A DNA stretch of 64,000 bases from Cochliopodium minus (GCA_024220525.1 JAMYWO010000077.1:104623-168622); one strand, 5' to 3'; positions 45,301 to 56,283 are shown, numbered from the stretch's first letter. Notes: generated from the letters alone by a model not told the origin. Numbers and translations are program-made.

Positions 45301-45669
45301 TGATTCTTTTTTGATAGGAATATTAGGAGAGGATGTTGAAAATTTTCCGTTATTTAATTTTTCTGGTTCAGATGGATTATTGGGAACAACATATGATGTA
45401 GGTAGGTATCCTACTGTATTATTCACAAATCCATAACTCCACCCATTCGAATGAGATGAGCTTATTGTTATATTATCTCCCTTTTTGAATGATAATTGGG
45501 ATTGTGAGGTATCTCCAACGTAATCATATAGTGCCGTAGCAACATATGAGTTGTTATTCATATCCATTGGTACATTATATGTAGATCTCTTTTGTATTTG
45601 ATTCTTTTGTTTCTTCATTCTTGATAACGTATTTTTATTTGTTTTTATAAATTTCTTTTCATCTGACAT
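42397..45669 (-). CDS. Ras guanine nucleotide exchange factor with SH3, SAM and PB1 domains
   Basis: An intronless gene of 1090 residues. An SH3 domain (about 42-97: ATALYDYVG, GWSYGFVNNTVGYLPTSYV) is followed by a Ser/Asn-rich linker, a RasGEF N-terminal helical module (SGTLKKVVEWLIF onward) and a CDC25-type catalytic domain (NSNEAFFQYIKLN..ISAWILQSF, KFIKVSDYLYKLRNFNSLFSI, PPILPYFAINMK). A SAM domain (WSKEKIDEWLLSLGMGEYSKNF, LNDNDLKMLGINKLGHRKKI) and a C-terminal PB1-like domain (FSIKFKDTEGDFISI) complete it. It should load a Ras or Rap GTPase. The SH3, SAM and PB1 domains would place it in scaffolded complexes. Confidence 0.93.
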   Translation of the reverse strand: MSDEKKFIKTNKNTLSRMKKQKNQIQKRSTYNVPMDMNNNSYVATALYDYVGDTSQSQLSFKKGDNITISSSHSNGWSYGFVNNTVGYLPTSYVVPNNPSEPEKLNNGKFSTSSPNIPIKKESPSLNDLPTNNNTSNNPTKSGSGNTPPSNRNIIKKNIMPMDDTYVNTIEKKEIKQNLQIRFHENTSPKESIKNINNLSIEETNKVSPSFSSEVESKFSSKEDASNDTNTNESSNNDSDNSTSDKEKRKKRDSSSNEYHSINSNPFELTKKNSKSKIPSFKRSQSNLNEEFDLSGILNNKLQQPIEYMEMEINSPKLSIEPEIIPGNECVIMGFNGENFISGTLKKVVEWLIFKEKLQENKENFLLCYREKFVSPKKLLNCLVNIYKSYRFPNNKEQLLQFVSFWIARHYERDWSGNNKMLDRLLSFMKSNFIAKENLVLINTLKLDLVKYEKERQKTSRNNVVNNKVLFTINSNEAFFQYIKLNSKVIAEQITKLCFYLFTQLKPSDMFCKDGNISKNMELFCSHSLEISAWILQSFELSQKRKHPSILKKFIKVSDYLYKLRNFNSLFSIINTLSSEKIQSLAAWQSVSKSYMQKYSKYEKLISPTFSFQNYKDTLSNVTGSSISLRPPILPYFAINMKSIRYIDKTIDSFTENGFINYKKVQLIGSVLREIGSFQKKLYTIERVDTVYDFFAGLREYFANSTYLKDVKSYFTLDGDDIISSKYDCKQEGFVVKKNPMYGASRSKIDRVKTLQGAISTGSSKDKELSKFIDVKYFLENDSSSKRISLAFGSINSSRSYKDDSLKGGISAWSKEKIDEWLLSLGMGEYSKNFLNHSIRGDQLAMLNDNDLKMLGINKLGHRKKIIKEIRSYGEENVGEENVNNTNNQISDNVIIPRLNFGDTHNNLTAIFKRRNSSEMDGNSSYREKDFDNQELRTYGLSPRNIDTPSARKHYTNRTVVIVEESKDGPPQSSQSIPLERKEIGITSPETPSKVFNIFSDDDYEEEKDQQDTNEIWIKGYYKNECRLLRIKKDVEIAQLEKKFAKEFKKRIKFSIKFKDTEGDFISITKKTDLQYAILNSQGIIKLHLF

Positions 45670-46172
45670 TTCTTATAAAAAATGATAAAAGTATAATTAT
45701 ACCTCCTAATTTATCTATCTCGAATTATACTTGGGTATCGACTTTATCCAAAATATTCAATTTTTTTTATTATTTTTTAGGTATTATTTATGAACAAATA
45801 TTAAATTTGATTTGTATTCTTTCCAATCTAAATACTGGAGGGATTCTTGAATATTGCACTTAAAAGAATTAAAGAAGTGATTATTTTAATTTAAAATGAA
45901 AGAAAAAAATAAATTGAAGAAATAAAACCTTTATTGATATGGGTTCTTGATAAATTGTTCAATCCCAAAAATGAAAATTGATTGATTAATGTTGTTTTAT
46001 TAAAATTATGTATATTTGAAAAACTGTGGAAGAGTGATTATTTAAAAATATACATACTCGTGTTCCATTAATAAATATCAATCCTTTGTTCTTTAAAAAT
46101 AAAAAAAAAATTGAAGGAATAAAAGAATTTGTAGAAACCCCAAAGGTTGGTACTGAAAATAGAGAATTAGAC
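45670..46172. other. Divergent promoter region
   Basis: This interval lies between the start codons of the divergently transcribed RasGEF (minus) and sugar transporter (plus), so it carries both promoters. It is AT-rich. The reading frame of the transporter is open for about 29 codons upstream of the chosen ATG but has no in-frame ATG there. No other feature is seen. Confidence 0.5.
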
Positions 46173-47255
46173 ATGAAAACAGATAAAAAAGATGAAATGG
46201 GGGAAAATATAAAACCAACCACAACACCTATGCTCAAAAATGATTCAATGATGTCTATAGTATCCTGCATTGTTTATAGTTTATCATCAATAACGATGAT
46301 ATTGACAAATAAATTATTATTAACAAATTTTGGATGGAAATATCATGGGGCATTATTTTTCTTCCAAAATTTATGTACATTTCTGATGATGGGGATATTA
46401 AAAGTGGGAAATTTTGTTCAAGTAAGAGATTTCGAATTACCTATCGTAATAAAATGGATCCCAGTGAATATACTTTTTTGTGTAATGTTATTATCAAATT
46501 TTTTAAGGTAAATCATTATTTTAATTTTTCAACAAATTGTTTGGATCATTTGATTTGGCCATCCCATACAAATGATAATTAACTATCATTAATTTTCTGA
46601 TTATTTTAGCACTGATCTGCTTTCTGTTCATATGATGACTGTGTTCAAAAATGTGGCAAATATTCTCACAACAACAGGAGACTGGTATTTTTACTCTCAA
46701 GTCGTAAACAAAGAAATAGTAGGGTCTCTTGTTTTGCTTTTGATGGGAGCAGTATTGACAGGGTGGACCGAATTAAACTTAAGTATGTACGCTATGTTTT
46801 GGATGACTATCAACTGTATTTCTACTTCTTCTTATGTTCTCTACATAAAAAAAATAGATGGTCTCAACGAGTTTGGCAAAGTTTATTACAATTGTGTCAT
46901 TTCTTTTCCTTTTATTTTGCCACTCATGGCTCTTTGGGGAGAATATCCTTCTTTTTTAACTTTTCTTTCTGAACAAAGTTTTTCTTTTTACATTGTTTTC
47001 ATCATTAATGGTTTGTGCGGTTTTGCAATCAGTCTTTCAAGTTTTTGGTGTATGAAAGCTAGTTCTCCCACCACTTTTTCTCTTGTTGGTGCTTTGAACA
47101 AAATTCCTCTCTGCTTCCTTGGTCTCGTCATTTTCAATACTCCTATCACCTACCTCGGCTTTTGTTATCTTTTGTTTTCCTTAGTTTCTGGTGGTCTTTA
47201 TGCCTATGCCAAAATCAAACTTTCTAATGAATTGAAATCTAAATTCAATAATTGA
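46173..47255 (+). CDS. Golgi nucleotide-sugar transporter, GDP-mannose type
   Basis: Two exons (46173-46507, 46610-47255) give 326 residues with about ten hydrophobic helices. The start at 46173 is the first ATG in frame. Motifs of the GDP-mannose transporter branch (Vrg4/GONST) are present: IVYSLSSITMILTNKLLL, the sugar-binding FKNVANILTTTGDW, YYNC and GALNKIPLCFLGLVIFN (the GALNK nucleotide motif). It would import GDP-mannose, or possibly GDP-fucose, into the Golgi lumen in exchange for GMP, supplying glycosylation of secreted and surface proteins such as those encoded elsewhere in this window. Confidence 0.9.
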
Positions 47256-47465
47256 TTCATTGACAGTGAATATTTAACTTATATTAAATTTAATTTATTG
47301 GATACAAGTGTATGATTAACTTTAATGGTTTCATTATGAACATAACATTTTAAAAAGCGAATCTAATTTGTGAATTTTTATTTCTCTTAATAATTATTTT
47401 ATGAATTAAATGGTGATGAAATAAAATCACTTGGTGAGGCAAGTCATGTTTACTCCTATTTCCTT

Positions 47466-49452
47466 ATGGATGGAAAATTGAATGGAATCTTCAAAAAAGG
47501 TGAAAAATATAAAAAAAAAATTGTATCAATATTTAAATCAAACAGGCAATATGAAAGTCATACAAGTGAAATTGGTAAATTATAAGATTTTCTGGATTAA
47601 CTAAAATAAATGATTAAATTATAAGGGATGGTTGAAAATCATGGATAGGTTCAAAAATGATCCCAAATTATGGAAGGTGATCATTAATTTTTAAAATTTT
47701 ATCAATTGATTTACCCTAAAAACAAAGGATTCCTATTTTGTATTATATAACAGCGGGGAACTCCACTATTTTGCAAGTCAAGATGTAAGATCAAAGATAT
47801 ATCAAACATTTAAATAATGGTAAAATAGATTTCAATATTTTTAATTGGTAAAAATCTTTAATATTCTTTATTTATAGAATAAAAATCATTCTTTAATCAG
47901 TTAAAAACCAAAATTGGCTATTTTGAAGTGAATAAAAAAGTGGAATTAAAATATACGAAAGATGTGGAAGAATTGAATGGAGATTCCGTCTTGATGTTGA
48001 AGTTTGGGGAAAGGGGATTGGGATTGGTGGGGCCACATCAAAAGTTAGGAGATTGGTTGAGGGCGTTCGAATTGGTGAAGGAGAATAAAATCAGATCTGT
48101 TAATGATCTGTGCCTTCTCACTGAAAAGAAGGGAGAGATAATAGAATTGGATATGGATAGGCTTTTGGATACTCCAACAATACCCAAAAAAGATCAAAAT
48201 AAAAAAGAGGACAACAAAAAAGAAGAAATAAAAAAAGAGGATAATAAAAAAGAACAATTAAGTACCACACCAACTAAGAAGAAAGGATTTTTCAGCTGGA
48301 TCTTTGGGGAAACCAATTTCAGCACTGATGTAAACTCGGATAAGAAGAAGGAGCCTCCTAAGGGCAAGAATGACGAAAAGATTGTCGAGGAGATAAAGGA
48401 GCAGAAGGAGGAAGAGAAGAAAAACAAATTGGAGGAGGAAATCAAGAAGAATGACACCAATATTAACAAGAATATAGAGAACAACAAAAATATTCAGACC
48501 AATAATCCATCAAATCAACAAAATGTAGAATATAATAAAAACACCAATAATAATTCAAAAGTAAACGAAAATTTGGATAGCAATCAAAACAATGTTATCG
48601 GAAAAGAGGTTATCGAAGAAGAGGAGCAAGATGATCATTCCTTCTTGTTCTCCATATCTGAGAAGGCATGGGAAAATGTCAATCATAGAGATATGCAGAT
48701 GAAGACCCTTCTCAGATGGGCCAATCATCATCTTAAAAAATATCATAAAAAGGCCATCCATCTCATGGATTTCTCTGATGGCTTGTTGATTGTAAACTTG
48801 ACAGAAATAATCAGCAAAACTAAATTGGAAGGAATCTCCTCTAATCCTCACTCTCCAATTGATAAAATTCACAACATTTCAAAGGTTGTCTCTTTTCTTC
48901 AACAAAAGTTGCCCAAATTCAATATTTCTCCTTCTCTAATTGCGAACAAAAACATCAAAACGATTTGCACTTTTCTTTGTAAGGAATTTTTTTTTAATAC
49001 TGATTTATTTATTCAAATTTCTTTTACTAATTTTTCATTGTTGCGCTTTTCTTGTTTTTTTTACTTGCTCATTATTAATAGGGAGTTTATTCAACATTTT
49101 TGAGTTGGATCTTGTTGAAAACAAAGGTGCAAAGGGGGTAGCAGGTTTGATATCTTGGATCAATGATAATGTCAGTATCTATGAAGGAATTTCCATCCAT
49201 GATTTCAGTAAGTCGTGGAGTGATGGTAGAGCTTTTTGTGCTTTGATTGATAGACACAAACCTAATCTCATTCCTATGGACCTCATTCAACCTTATAAAA
49301 AGATTGAAAATTTGGAATTGGCATTTGAGAAGGCTGAAGGTCTATGGGATATCGAAAAGTTGTTGGATTCTTCTGATTTTGTTAATCCTCCTGATGAAAT
49401 CAGTGTATTGATCTATCTCACTTATTGGAAGAATGAATTAACAAATATTTAA
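47466..49452 (+). CDS. PH domain plus tandem calponin-homology (actin-binding) protein
   Basis: Six exons (47466-47499, 47546-47574, 47626-47676, 47728-47784, 47901-48978, 49082-49452) sum to 1620 nt, 539 residues. Small exons encode the first half of a PH domain (LGWLKIMDRF, LWKDSYFVLYNSGELHYFAS), and the large one completes it (GPHQKLGDWLRAFEL). A lysine/glutamate-rich linker of about 150 residues leads to two CH domains (DMQMKTLLRWANHHLKK.. and GAKGVAGLISWINDNV..FSKSWSDGRAFCALIDRHKPNLI), the alpha-actinin-type actin-binding pair. It probably links membrane lipids to F-actin. The start is uncertain, because the frame is open back to 47394 with plausible protein but no ATG. Confidence 0.85.
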
Positions 49453-49535
49453 AAAAATAAAAAAAAAATTGTTATAAAGACCTTTCTTATATATTTTTTT
49501 GAGATAGCTCTTGATTGCTTATATCAACTTTAATC

Positions 49536-52511
49536 ATGTTGAAATCATTCAATAAATATGAATATAAATTCAAATTATCCCTCCATTCTTTGAAGATTTC
49601 ACATCTCAAACCATCATTTCCTCTCTTCAAATTCAAATATCATTATTCTGTTGAATCAGGAGATATGGATATACAACTCCCTCATAAATCTTCTCCAAAG
49701 AAGAATTGGAGCAATTCGAAATATTTCAACCCAAAATTAATGGAGAAGAAAATAAACAATTCATTGAAAGAAGGAAATTGGAAATCAGTGATTCAATCAA
49801 TTGATATAGTAAAAGCAAATACAGAGCTCAATGACAGACAATATAATCAATTATTGGGAGCTTCTGTGAAATTAAAAGATAGACATCTGGTGGAGAAATA
49901 TATGATGGAGATCTTCATCGAGAAGGAGATGTTGATTGAGATCTCCACCATAACATCATCATTCAACTTTTTGAGAGAAATATCCAAGAAGGAGAAGAAA
50001 TATTGTGATTTGGCAGTAAAAATCTTCACAAAATTGAGGGAGAAGATGGAGATCTCCTACGAACTATATAAATTGATAACAATAATATGCATAGAGACGA
50101 ATCATAAGGATATCGGATCACAATATCTCGGAGAGATGATGGAATTGTATCCCGACAGAAACCTGGAATCAGAGATGATGATGATGGAGATAGAGTTTAT
50201 CAATGGAGGAGATTTCTCCTCTATAGAAAAGAAGTATCTCAATGAAGGGAGTGCAGAACTGCCAAAGAGATTTATGCTCTTGGTCTCTCTCTGCTCGAGA
50301 GATCTCAAATACAAAGAAGCTCATGCAATATTCGAAAGAATGAAGGAGAGAAAGATAGTTCCTCCCAAAAAATTGTTCTTTGAGCTCGTGTTGAACAGTT
50401 TGGAAGTCAATTTCTTGGGGATGGACAAGTTGTTGGAAGATCTTTTCGAAACATACAAAAACGGAACGGAGGACATTTCCGTTTTGGTTAACGTTTTCAA
50501 ACATCTCAAAAAGACCAACAAATACGATCAACTTCTCAGGTTTTACGATTATTTGATTACCAAAAAGTCTGGTTATCTTTTAGAGAAAGATTATGTTCCT
50601 ATTTTCTCGATTGTCATCGATGTTGCCTTTTATTCACAAAAACTCAAAGTCATTTCGCAGATGGGACCATTTCTCATCAAAAACACAAAAACCAAAACAA
50701 TGGATATCACCCTTTGCAACAAAATTCTAAAGTTCTACTACACAGAAGCCAACCAGTTTTCAAAGTCGGAAGAGTTTTTGGTATGGATGAACGAGTCTGG
50801 TATCATCTTTGACATTTCCACCTACTCCGTCTTGTCTTTTATCTACAAAGAAGAGGAAAAATATGATGAATCCATTGAGATTGTCTCTCAGTATTTCAAA
50901 GGGAAATTAACAACAGAGTATGGGGAAAATTTGGGAGAAAAAGAAAAGATTTTTTCAAACATTTTGTTTTGTTATTTGAAAAAAGGTGAAGAAGAGAAAG
51001 CTTCCAAACTATTTTTGAACATGCAAAACGAGAGACTCATTCCTTCGTTGGAATGTATCAGAGAGTTCATCCTGTTTTATTGCCAAAAGAAGGACTTTCG
51101 AAAGGCATACCACTACTTTAGACTGTTGACCTATACCTACCGCTATGCTCCAGACCAGAACACTTGTAATCAAATCCTAAAGGTTTCTCCTTTCAACAGA
51201 ATGATCTCCATTTACCAAATGTTCCATAAATATCGTAGCATCTCCCACAACCTCAATTCCTATTCGATCATGATCCAACGTTCTGCAACGGAAAACAGAT
51301 TCGACATTTGCCTTCGTTTTTTCGAGGAGATCAAAGCCCACTTGAAGCCCGATTTACAAGTCTACGAAATGATGCTCATGTGTTCTCTTCTCACTTCAGA
51401 GTTTAGCCAATTTTCTTCCCTTTTTAGAAAGTTTGTTACTTTGGTCGACAAAAATGAACTGAAAAACTTTCTTTGGGCCGAGATCTTTTTGGACGAGAAA
51501 AACATCCATCATTCCCTCGAAAAAGTAACAGAAAAAAACACATTTAGGGAACTCCTGCTTGAAAACTACTCCCTCTTAATCGAGCTCCTTTCGAGAACCA
51601 AAGAACTCGATTTAACATTGAAGATTATTGTGGAGGGATTTTTAAACTTGAAATTTCCTCCAAACATGGAGATTGCACAACACTTTCTTTCTTCCATCAG
51701 TAAGTTTGGGAATATGGATTACTTGAATACCTTTGACAACATTTTTCCAAACGCTAACAGTGATCCCATTTGTTTGGCTCTTAAAATCAAATCTCTTTCC
51801 AAGTTTGGGGAGATCAATCAATCCCTCAAACTTTATGAACAACTCACTAAGATGACTTACCCTTCTACTCTTTCCTACCGTGGTGATTGCCCTCTTTACA
51901 TTGCCTCTTATTCTATTGTAAGCTATTATGTCGCTAACATCGATATTGGCAATGTGGAAGATTGGAAAACGATTTGCGTCGAAAAAAAGTTAATTAATCT
52001 CCCTCTTGCTAACCAATTTTTATTTTTCTACCAAAAGATTGGATCTTTGGAAAAGTTTGAAGAGTTTTTTGTTACTCTTCCTGATCACAAGATTTCTCCT
52101 GATGATTACTCTTTTGCTTATTTATTTTTCCTTTTGAAACACAGTGATTATGAGGGTATTTTGTCTGCCACCCAAGCTCTCTTTGATTATGGCATTTCCA
52201 TGGGTATTTATAGGAGCCATCCTCTCTTTTTGTCCCTTCGTGAACATGTCCAACATCAAAAAACTTATGAACTCATGAGAGAAACCATTCTTTCTCTTTC
52301 TCATTTAAATCATTTTCACTCTAAAGATCTTTTGTTGTTGATAGATACCATAAGAAACGATCTCTTCAACAAGGATCTCTCTATTGATCTTGATTCGGAG
52401 CTTGATGGTGGGTCAACTGATTCCAACATGTTTGATACTTTAGACAGTTACGTTCCTTCCAACATGGAAGATGACAAAGATGAAAGCAACATTGATTTTG
52501 AGATTAATTAA
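49536..52511 (+). CDS. PPR-like helical-repeat protein, probably mitochondrial
   Basis: An intronless gene of 991 residues. The ATG at 49536 is the first in frame. The N-terminal 40 residues are basic, hydroxylated and free of acidic residues (MLKSFNKYEYKFKLSLHSLK), a likely mitochondrial presequence. The rest is pairs of helices with the pentatricopeptide rhythm (for example YKEAHAIFERMKERKIVPPKKLF, ASKLFLNMQNERLIPSLECI, CLRFFEEIKAHLKPDLQVYEMML). PPR proteins bind organellar RNA and act in its processing or translation. An acidic tail follows. No endonuclease or SMR domain is seen. The repeats are degenerate, so helical-repeat identity is firmer than the RNA target. Confidence 0.8.
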   Translation: MLKSFNKYEYKFKLSLHSLKISHLKPSFPLFKFKYHYSVESGDMDIQLPHKSSPKKNWSNSKYFNPKLMEKKINNSLKEGNWKSVIQSIDIVKANTELNDRQYNQLLGASVKLKDRHLVEKYMMEIFIEKEMLIEISTITSSFNFLREISKKEKKYCDLAVKIFTKLREKMEISYELYKLITIICIETNHKDIGSQYLGEMMELYPDRNLESEMMMMEIEFINGGDFSSIEKKYLNEGSAELPKRFMLLVSLCSRDLKYKEAHAIFERMKERKIVPPKKLFFELVLNSLEVNFLGMDKLLEDLFETYKNGTEDISVLVNVFKHLKKTNKYDQLLRFYDYLITKKSGYLLEKDYVPIFSIVIDVAFYSQKLKVISQMGPFLIKNTKTKTMDITLCNKILKFYYTEANQFSKSEEFLVWMNESGIIFDISTYSVLSFIYKEEEKYDESIEIVSQYFKGKLTTEYGENLGEKEKIFSNILFCYLKKGEEEKASKLFLNMQNERLIPSLECIREFILFYCQKKDFRKAYHYFRLLTYTYRYAPDQNTCNQILKVSPFNRMISIYQMFHKYRSISHNLNSYSIMIQRSATENRFDICLRFFEEIKAHLKPDLQVYEMMLMCSLLTSEFSQFSSLFRKFVTLVDKNELKNFLWAEIFLDEKNIHHSLEKVTEKNTFRELLLENYSLLIELLSRTKELDLTLKIIVEGFLNLKFPPNMEIAQHFLSSISKFGNMDYLNTFDNIFPNANSDPICLALKIKSLSKFGEINQSLKLYEQLTKMTYPSTLSYRGDCPLYIASYSIVSYYVANIDIGNVEDWKTICVEKKLINLPLANQFLFFYQKIGSLEKFEEFFVTLPDHKISPDDYSFAYLFFLLKHSDYEGILSATQALFDYGISMGIYRSHPLFLSLREHVQHQKTYELMRETILSLSHLNHFHSKDLLLLIDTIRNDLFNKDLSIDLDSELDGGSTDSNMFDTLDSYVPSNMEDDKDESNIDFEIN

Positions 52512-52552
52512 ATTAAATTATATTTATAAAATTTTTTATTAACTATCCTCTT

Positions 52553-53927
52553 TTAATTTGTCAAGGTTTCTAATTTACTAAAAAAAGTGGAAATTTTGGG
52601 TTCATCAAAACTGTTTTCATTGATGGTCTCTGGCAAAAAAAATTTTCCAGACAAAGATTGAACAAAAGAATAAGGCCTTCCGGAATCCAAAAATTTTTCC
52701 TCAAAAACAAAGAAGCTTCCCTTGTTATCATCTAAAAACTGGAAGTGGTTAGACAAGTTGGGAGTAGAAATTCCTTGGTCATTTTCATAAAAAAGAGACA
52801 AAGGATCAGTCTGGGGAGGGATCTTAAAGCAATCAGAGACGAATGTACTCTTGGCGAGAACGATCTCAAGATTTTCGAGATACTTGAATTGTACAGTGAG
52901 AATCTTCTTTTGATCTCTTATGAAATGGATGAGGAGGGAAAGTGAATGAGACTGGTAAATAATCGGATTGTCAAGTGCAGAAAGATTTTTTTTGAGTTTT
53001 TTGGAGACCGGGGGAACAATGAGCTTGCTTTCCAAAAGGATCCTCTTAGTAGAGTTTTTCAAGCTATCAGATTCATTATTGGAACTTTGATCCACAGAAG
53101 ATCTATCTTTTTCTTCATCCCCAATCACTTCTGCTTCTGCTGTGATTTTTTGGAAGAAAGAAAGTGAATAAACCATGAATTTCGACCACAAAGTGTAAAG
53201 AGGGGTGGGAAGTGACAAAACTTTCTTGCTGGGCTTCAACTCTATCACAGTCTCGTTTATTTTCATGTATTTGCTGAATTCCAACGCTTTTGCTTGTTTG
53301 ATTATCAGTTTTGATTTTGTTTGCATATTGGAGATTAGTTTTGCAAGATTTTGATTTTGATTTTTGATGAAATTTAGTTTTTCTTCTGATAATTGTTGTG
53401 CTTCTTTTATCCTATGAGTAAATTCAAAAAATTAATAATTTTTCTAAAGTTCTTTAGCTTGATCATCTATTATACATATTATTCATTTTTATTTGTTTAA
53501 TTGATCAATTGTAATTAAATTCTCTTTATATAATTGGAATGAAGCTAATATACCTTTTTCTTTTTGTTATTTCATTGGATATTTCTTTCAATGTGGAACT
53601 ATTTTCAGGATTTCCAAAGGTTGATTGTTGTTTATTCTTATATTCCTCCTTGGCATTCTTCTCATTATCGATTTTTTTCTTGAGAAGATCTCTCTCAAAG
53701 ATTAGATTGTCTATTTCATCTGATCTATCAAATTTATTTCTATTATCGATAGCAGATTGATTATCTTGATGTTCTTCAACAACATTTTTTTTTAATTCGA
53801 ATATATTGGAGAGGAGCTTCATATTGGATTCATTGGGTAAGTCATTTGATCCATTCTTCTTTCTCAATAAAAGAGATTTTAGCAATTGATCAATGTCTTT
53901 GAGATTATTGTTCTCCAAATTTATCAT
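52553..53927 (-). CDS. thoc5: THO complex subunit 5-like protein
   Basis: Two exons (53927-53554, 53411-52553) give 410 residues. The N-terminal 170 residues form a coiled coil (DLLKKKIDNEKNAKEEYKNK). After it, VLSLPTPLYTLWSKFMVYS matches the conserved LPxPLY segment of THOC5. The C-terminal part has a KILTVQFKYLENLEIVLAK strand set in the expected order. It is shorter than the animal protein (about 680 residues) and lacks its C-terminal extension. THO couples transcription to mRNA export in the nucleus, which would matter in a genome with so many introns. The assignment rests mainly on the LPxPLY region and overall layout. Confidence 0.6.
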
Positions 53928-54093
53928 GATATATCAATTTTCTATTTTTTTTTTTTTATCTTGAAGAAGCCCATGCAAAAAATCTTTATTTATCAATATG
54001 ATCATTTCAATTGACCTCTATTCAAAAAGAATTCCTTTACATATTGACAATATTTTTTATTTAAATAAATAAGAAGTATCAATTAAAGTTTTG

Positions 54094-55232
54094 TTAATCA
54101 GTTTCCCCTACAATCACATCAACTCCACATTCTTGCAACTTTGAGACGAGATACTGAGTGATCTTTTCATAAGTATCACCATACTTTTCGAACCAAGTTT
54201 CAGGAAAAAATTGTTTTCTCTCGTGGGACTCATTATCATGATGCCATTCTAAGATCAAAGTGTCAATGTACCTACAAGCCTTTGATTCTATCAAACTTTC
54301 TATAACAACATATTCAGAACCTTCTATATCCATTTTGACCAGAACATGATCTTTAATTAGAGAAGTTTTTTTGACAAACTCTGAAAATTCAATGCATATT
54401 GAATTTATCACTTTTGTATTTTCTTGATTTTTAATATCAATTACAGAGCTCCCATAGTTTTTATGTTTCTTTCCCAAAGGAGAAACATCAACAGCAAACT
54501 GTACTACTCTTCCGCTTTCGCAAGATAATGCATTCATTGGAATTGCCATTTTGTTTCTTGACCCTTTTGTCATTTCTAAACATGAAGCCACTAACTCTAA
54601 AAACAAATTTGTGTTTCCCTCAAAAGAGTAAACTATTTCATACTCGAAATTCCTCTCTATTCTTGCTATTCTATTTGCCAAATCAGATTTTGGATATTCG
54701 AATGGCACAAAAAATTTTCTCACACTATCCCCAATGTTTCCCCCAAGATCATAAAATATTAATCTTCCTTTCTCTTAAATTAAAGTTTGTTTAAGAATTT
54801 AAAGTGTTATTTCTTTGTTTCTTACTATTTGCGAATTTTTCTTCATATCTCTTTTTGATCAAATCCATTTCTTCAAGTAAATTTTCCCTCAATTCATTTT
54901 GTGAGATTCTGATTCTTGTGATCATTTCATTATTTATATTGGTGTTTATATCCTTCCATTTATCGATTAAAAATGCATCAGTTTCCAACAAATCATTTAT
55001 TTTTTTATTATACACACTAATTTGTTCTTTCAATTTTTTATTTTGATCTACAATTGATCCTTTGTGGGGAAAATTATGATAAGAAACTTGGGTAGATTAA
55101 GTTTTAAATTTTACCAGTTTTCAATTGATAATCATCCAATCTTTCTGTGAGTCCATTCTTTGAAATATAACAATAATATACAATAGAAATGTTGAACAGA
55201 ATTATTACAGAAAGAATAATTTTGTTATTCAT
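54094..55232 (-). CDS. Membrane-anchored FkbM-type methyltransferase
   Basis: Three exons (55232-55115, 55059-54826, 54767-54094) sum to 1026 nt, 341 residues. The N-terminus is a type II signal anchor (ILSVIILFNISIVYYCYI), followed by a coiled-coil stem. The catalytic domain follows, with the S-adenosylmethionine motif IFYDLGGNIGDS and the FkbM signature VLVKMDIEGSEYVVIESLI. The layout (short cytosolic tail, one helix, stem, lumenal enzyme) is that of Golgi enzymes, so it probably O-methylates glycans. The substrate is unknown. The next gene on the same strand is also a methyltransferase but of another family. Confidence 0.85.
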
Positions 55233-55359
55233 TTTTTTTTTATTTTTTTTGTTCTTTGGTAAGTTTTGATTTGTTATACGTGTTGAAAATAAAATTAAAA
55301 AATTCTTTCAAATTTAAAAGATCTTCAAAAAGAGTTTTTTCTAATCTTTTAGGTAAAGA

Positions 55360-56283
55360 TCATTTTTTTTGGCACACAGTAAACCCGTCAGAAATGGGCA
55401 ATAACATTTTAAATACTCTGTCATCTTTGGATACAGTTTGATTAAATTTAGAAATGGCTTGCTTATGCTTGGAATACTTTTCATCATCCTTCTCCAAAAA
55501 ATTTAAACCTTTGAAAAGTGTATTATCAATCAACAAAAGGCCTTCTTTTTTAAGCAGATCCAATGAAAGTTCATAGTTTTCCAAGTAACTTTTCTTGTCA
55601 CAATCAATAAAAATGAAATCAAAAATTTCTTTCCCTTCCGAAATAAGATTTTTTAACAACAATTTTGAGTCTGATTTTCGAAATTCAATGATGTTTTTCA
55701 CAGAGGCCTTTTCCCAATATTTTGTAGCTAGTTTCAAGTTAGAGTCATCGATGTCACAAGTTATCAAGTGTAAATTTTCCGAATTTTTGTGAATCTCTTT
55801 CATTGCTGATGCAACTGTAGATTTAAAATTTTAAAAAATTAGTTTTAAAATAGAAGGTTCAACCATTTTAAATATTTTTTTATTTTGGAGGTGCTAAATT
55901 ATTTTTTTACCAACCAATGAAGAGTACCCTGTATGAGTACCAATGTCTATGGCTTTTTTTGGTTTGGAGATGTAACAAAGAAATCTTGGTTAAATTAATT
56001 TTATTCTCATTTCTAAAAATGTTAAAGAAAATAAAAAAAACCTCAATAGATTAGATACTTGAGGTGTACTTATCAAGTTGGGATTCATCTTGATAGTTTC
56101 ATTTCTCAATTCTTCTTCAATGATGGGTAATTGTGAGCTCATATCCACACAATAATTTTCGATTTGTGAATCCATGAAATAGGAGCTCTTGAAATTTGAT
56201 TCATATTGGGTGGAATAAGAAAATTTGTTGAAATAAAAAATTTTATTTAAATAAGCTTTATTTTTGTGAGATAGGCACTTCAT
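55360..56283 (-). CDS. Class I O-methyltransferase (catechol/caffeoyl-CoA type)
   Basis: Three exons (56283-56042, 55984-55911, 55814-55360) sum to 771 nt, 256 residues. Motifs of the OMT-3 family are intact: KAIDIGTHTGYSSL (SAM-binding), LITCDIDDSN, FDFIFIDCDKKSY (metal and catalytic Asp), LLKKEGLLLIDNTLFKG and the end LPISDGFTVCQKK. A basic, aromatic N-terminus may be a mitochondrial presequence. The first ATG overlaps the stop of the upstream NOP9 gene by four bases (ATGA). A second ATG at 56175 would leave a 105-base spacer and a protein of 220 residues. It should methylate a small hydroxylated aromatic with Mg2+. Confidence 0.88.
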
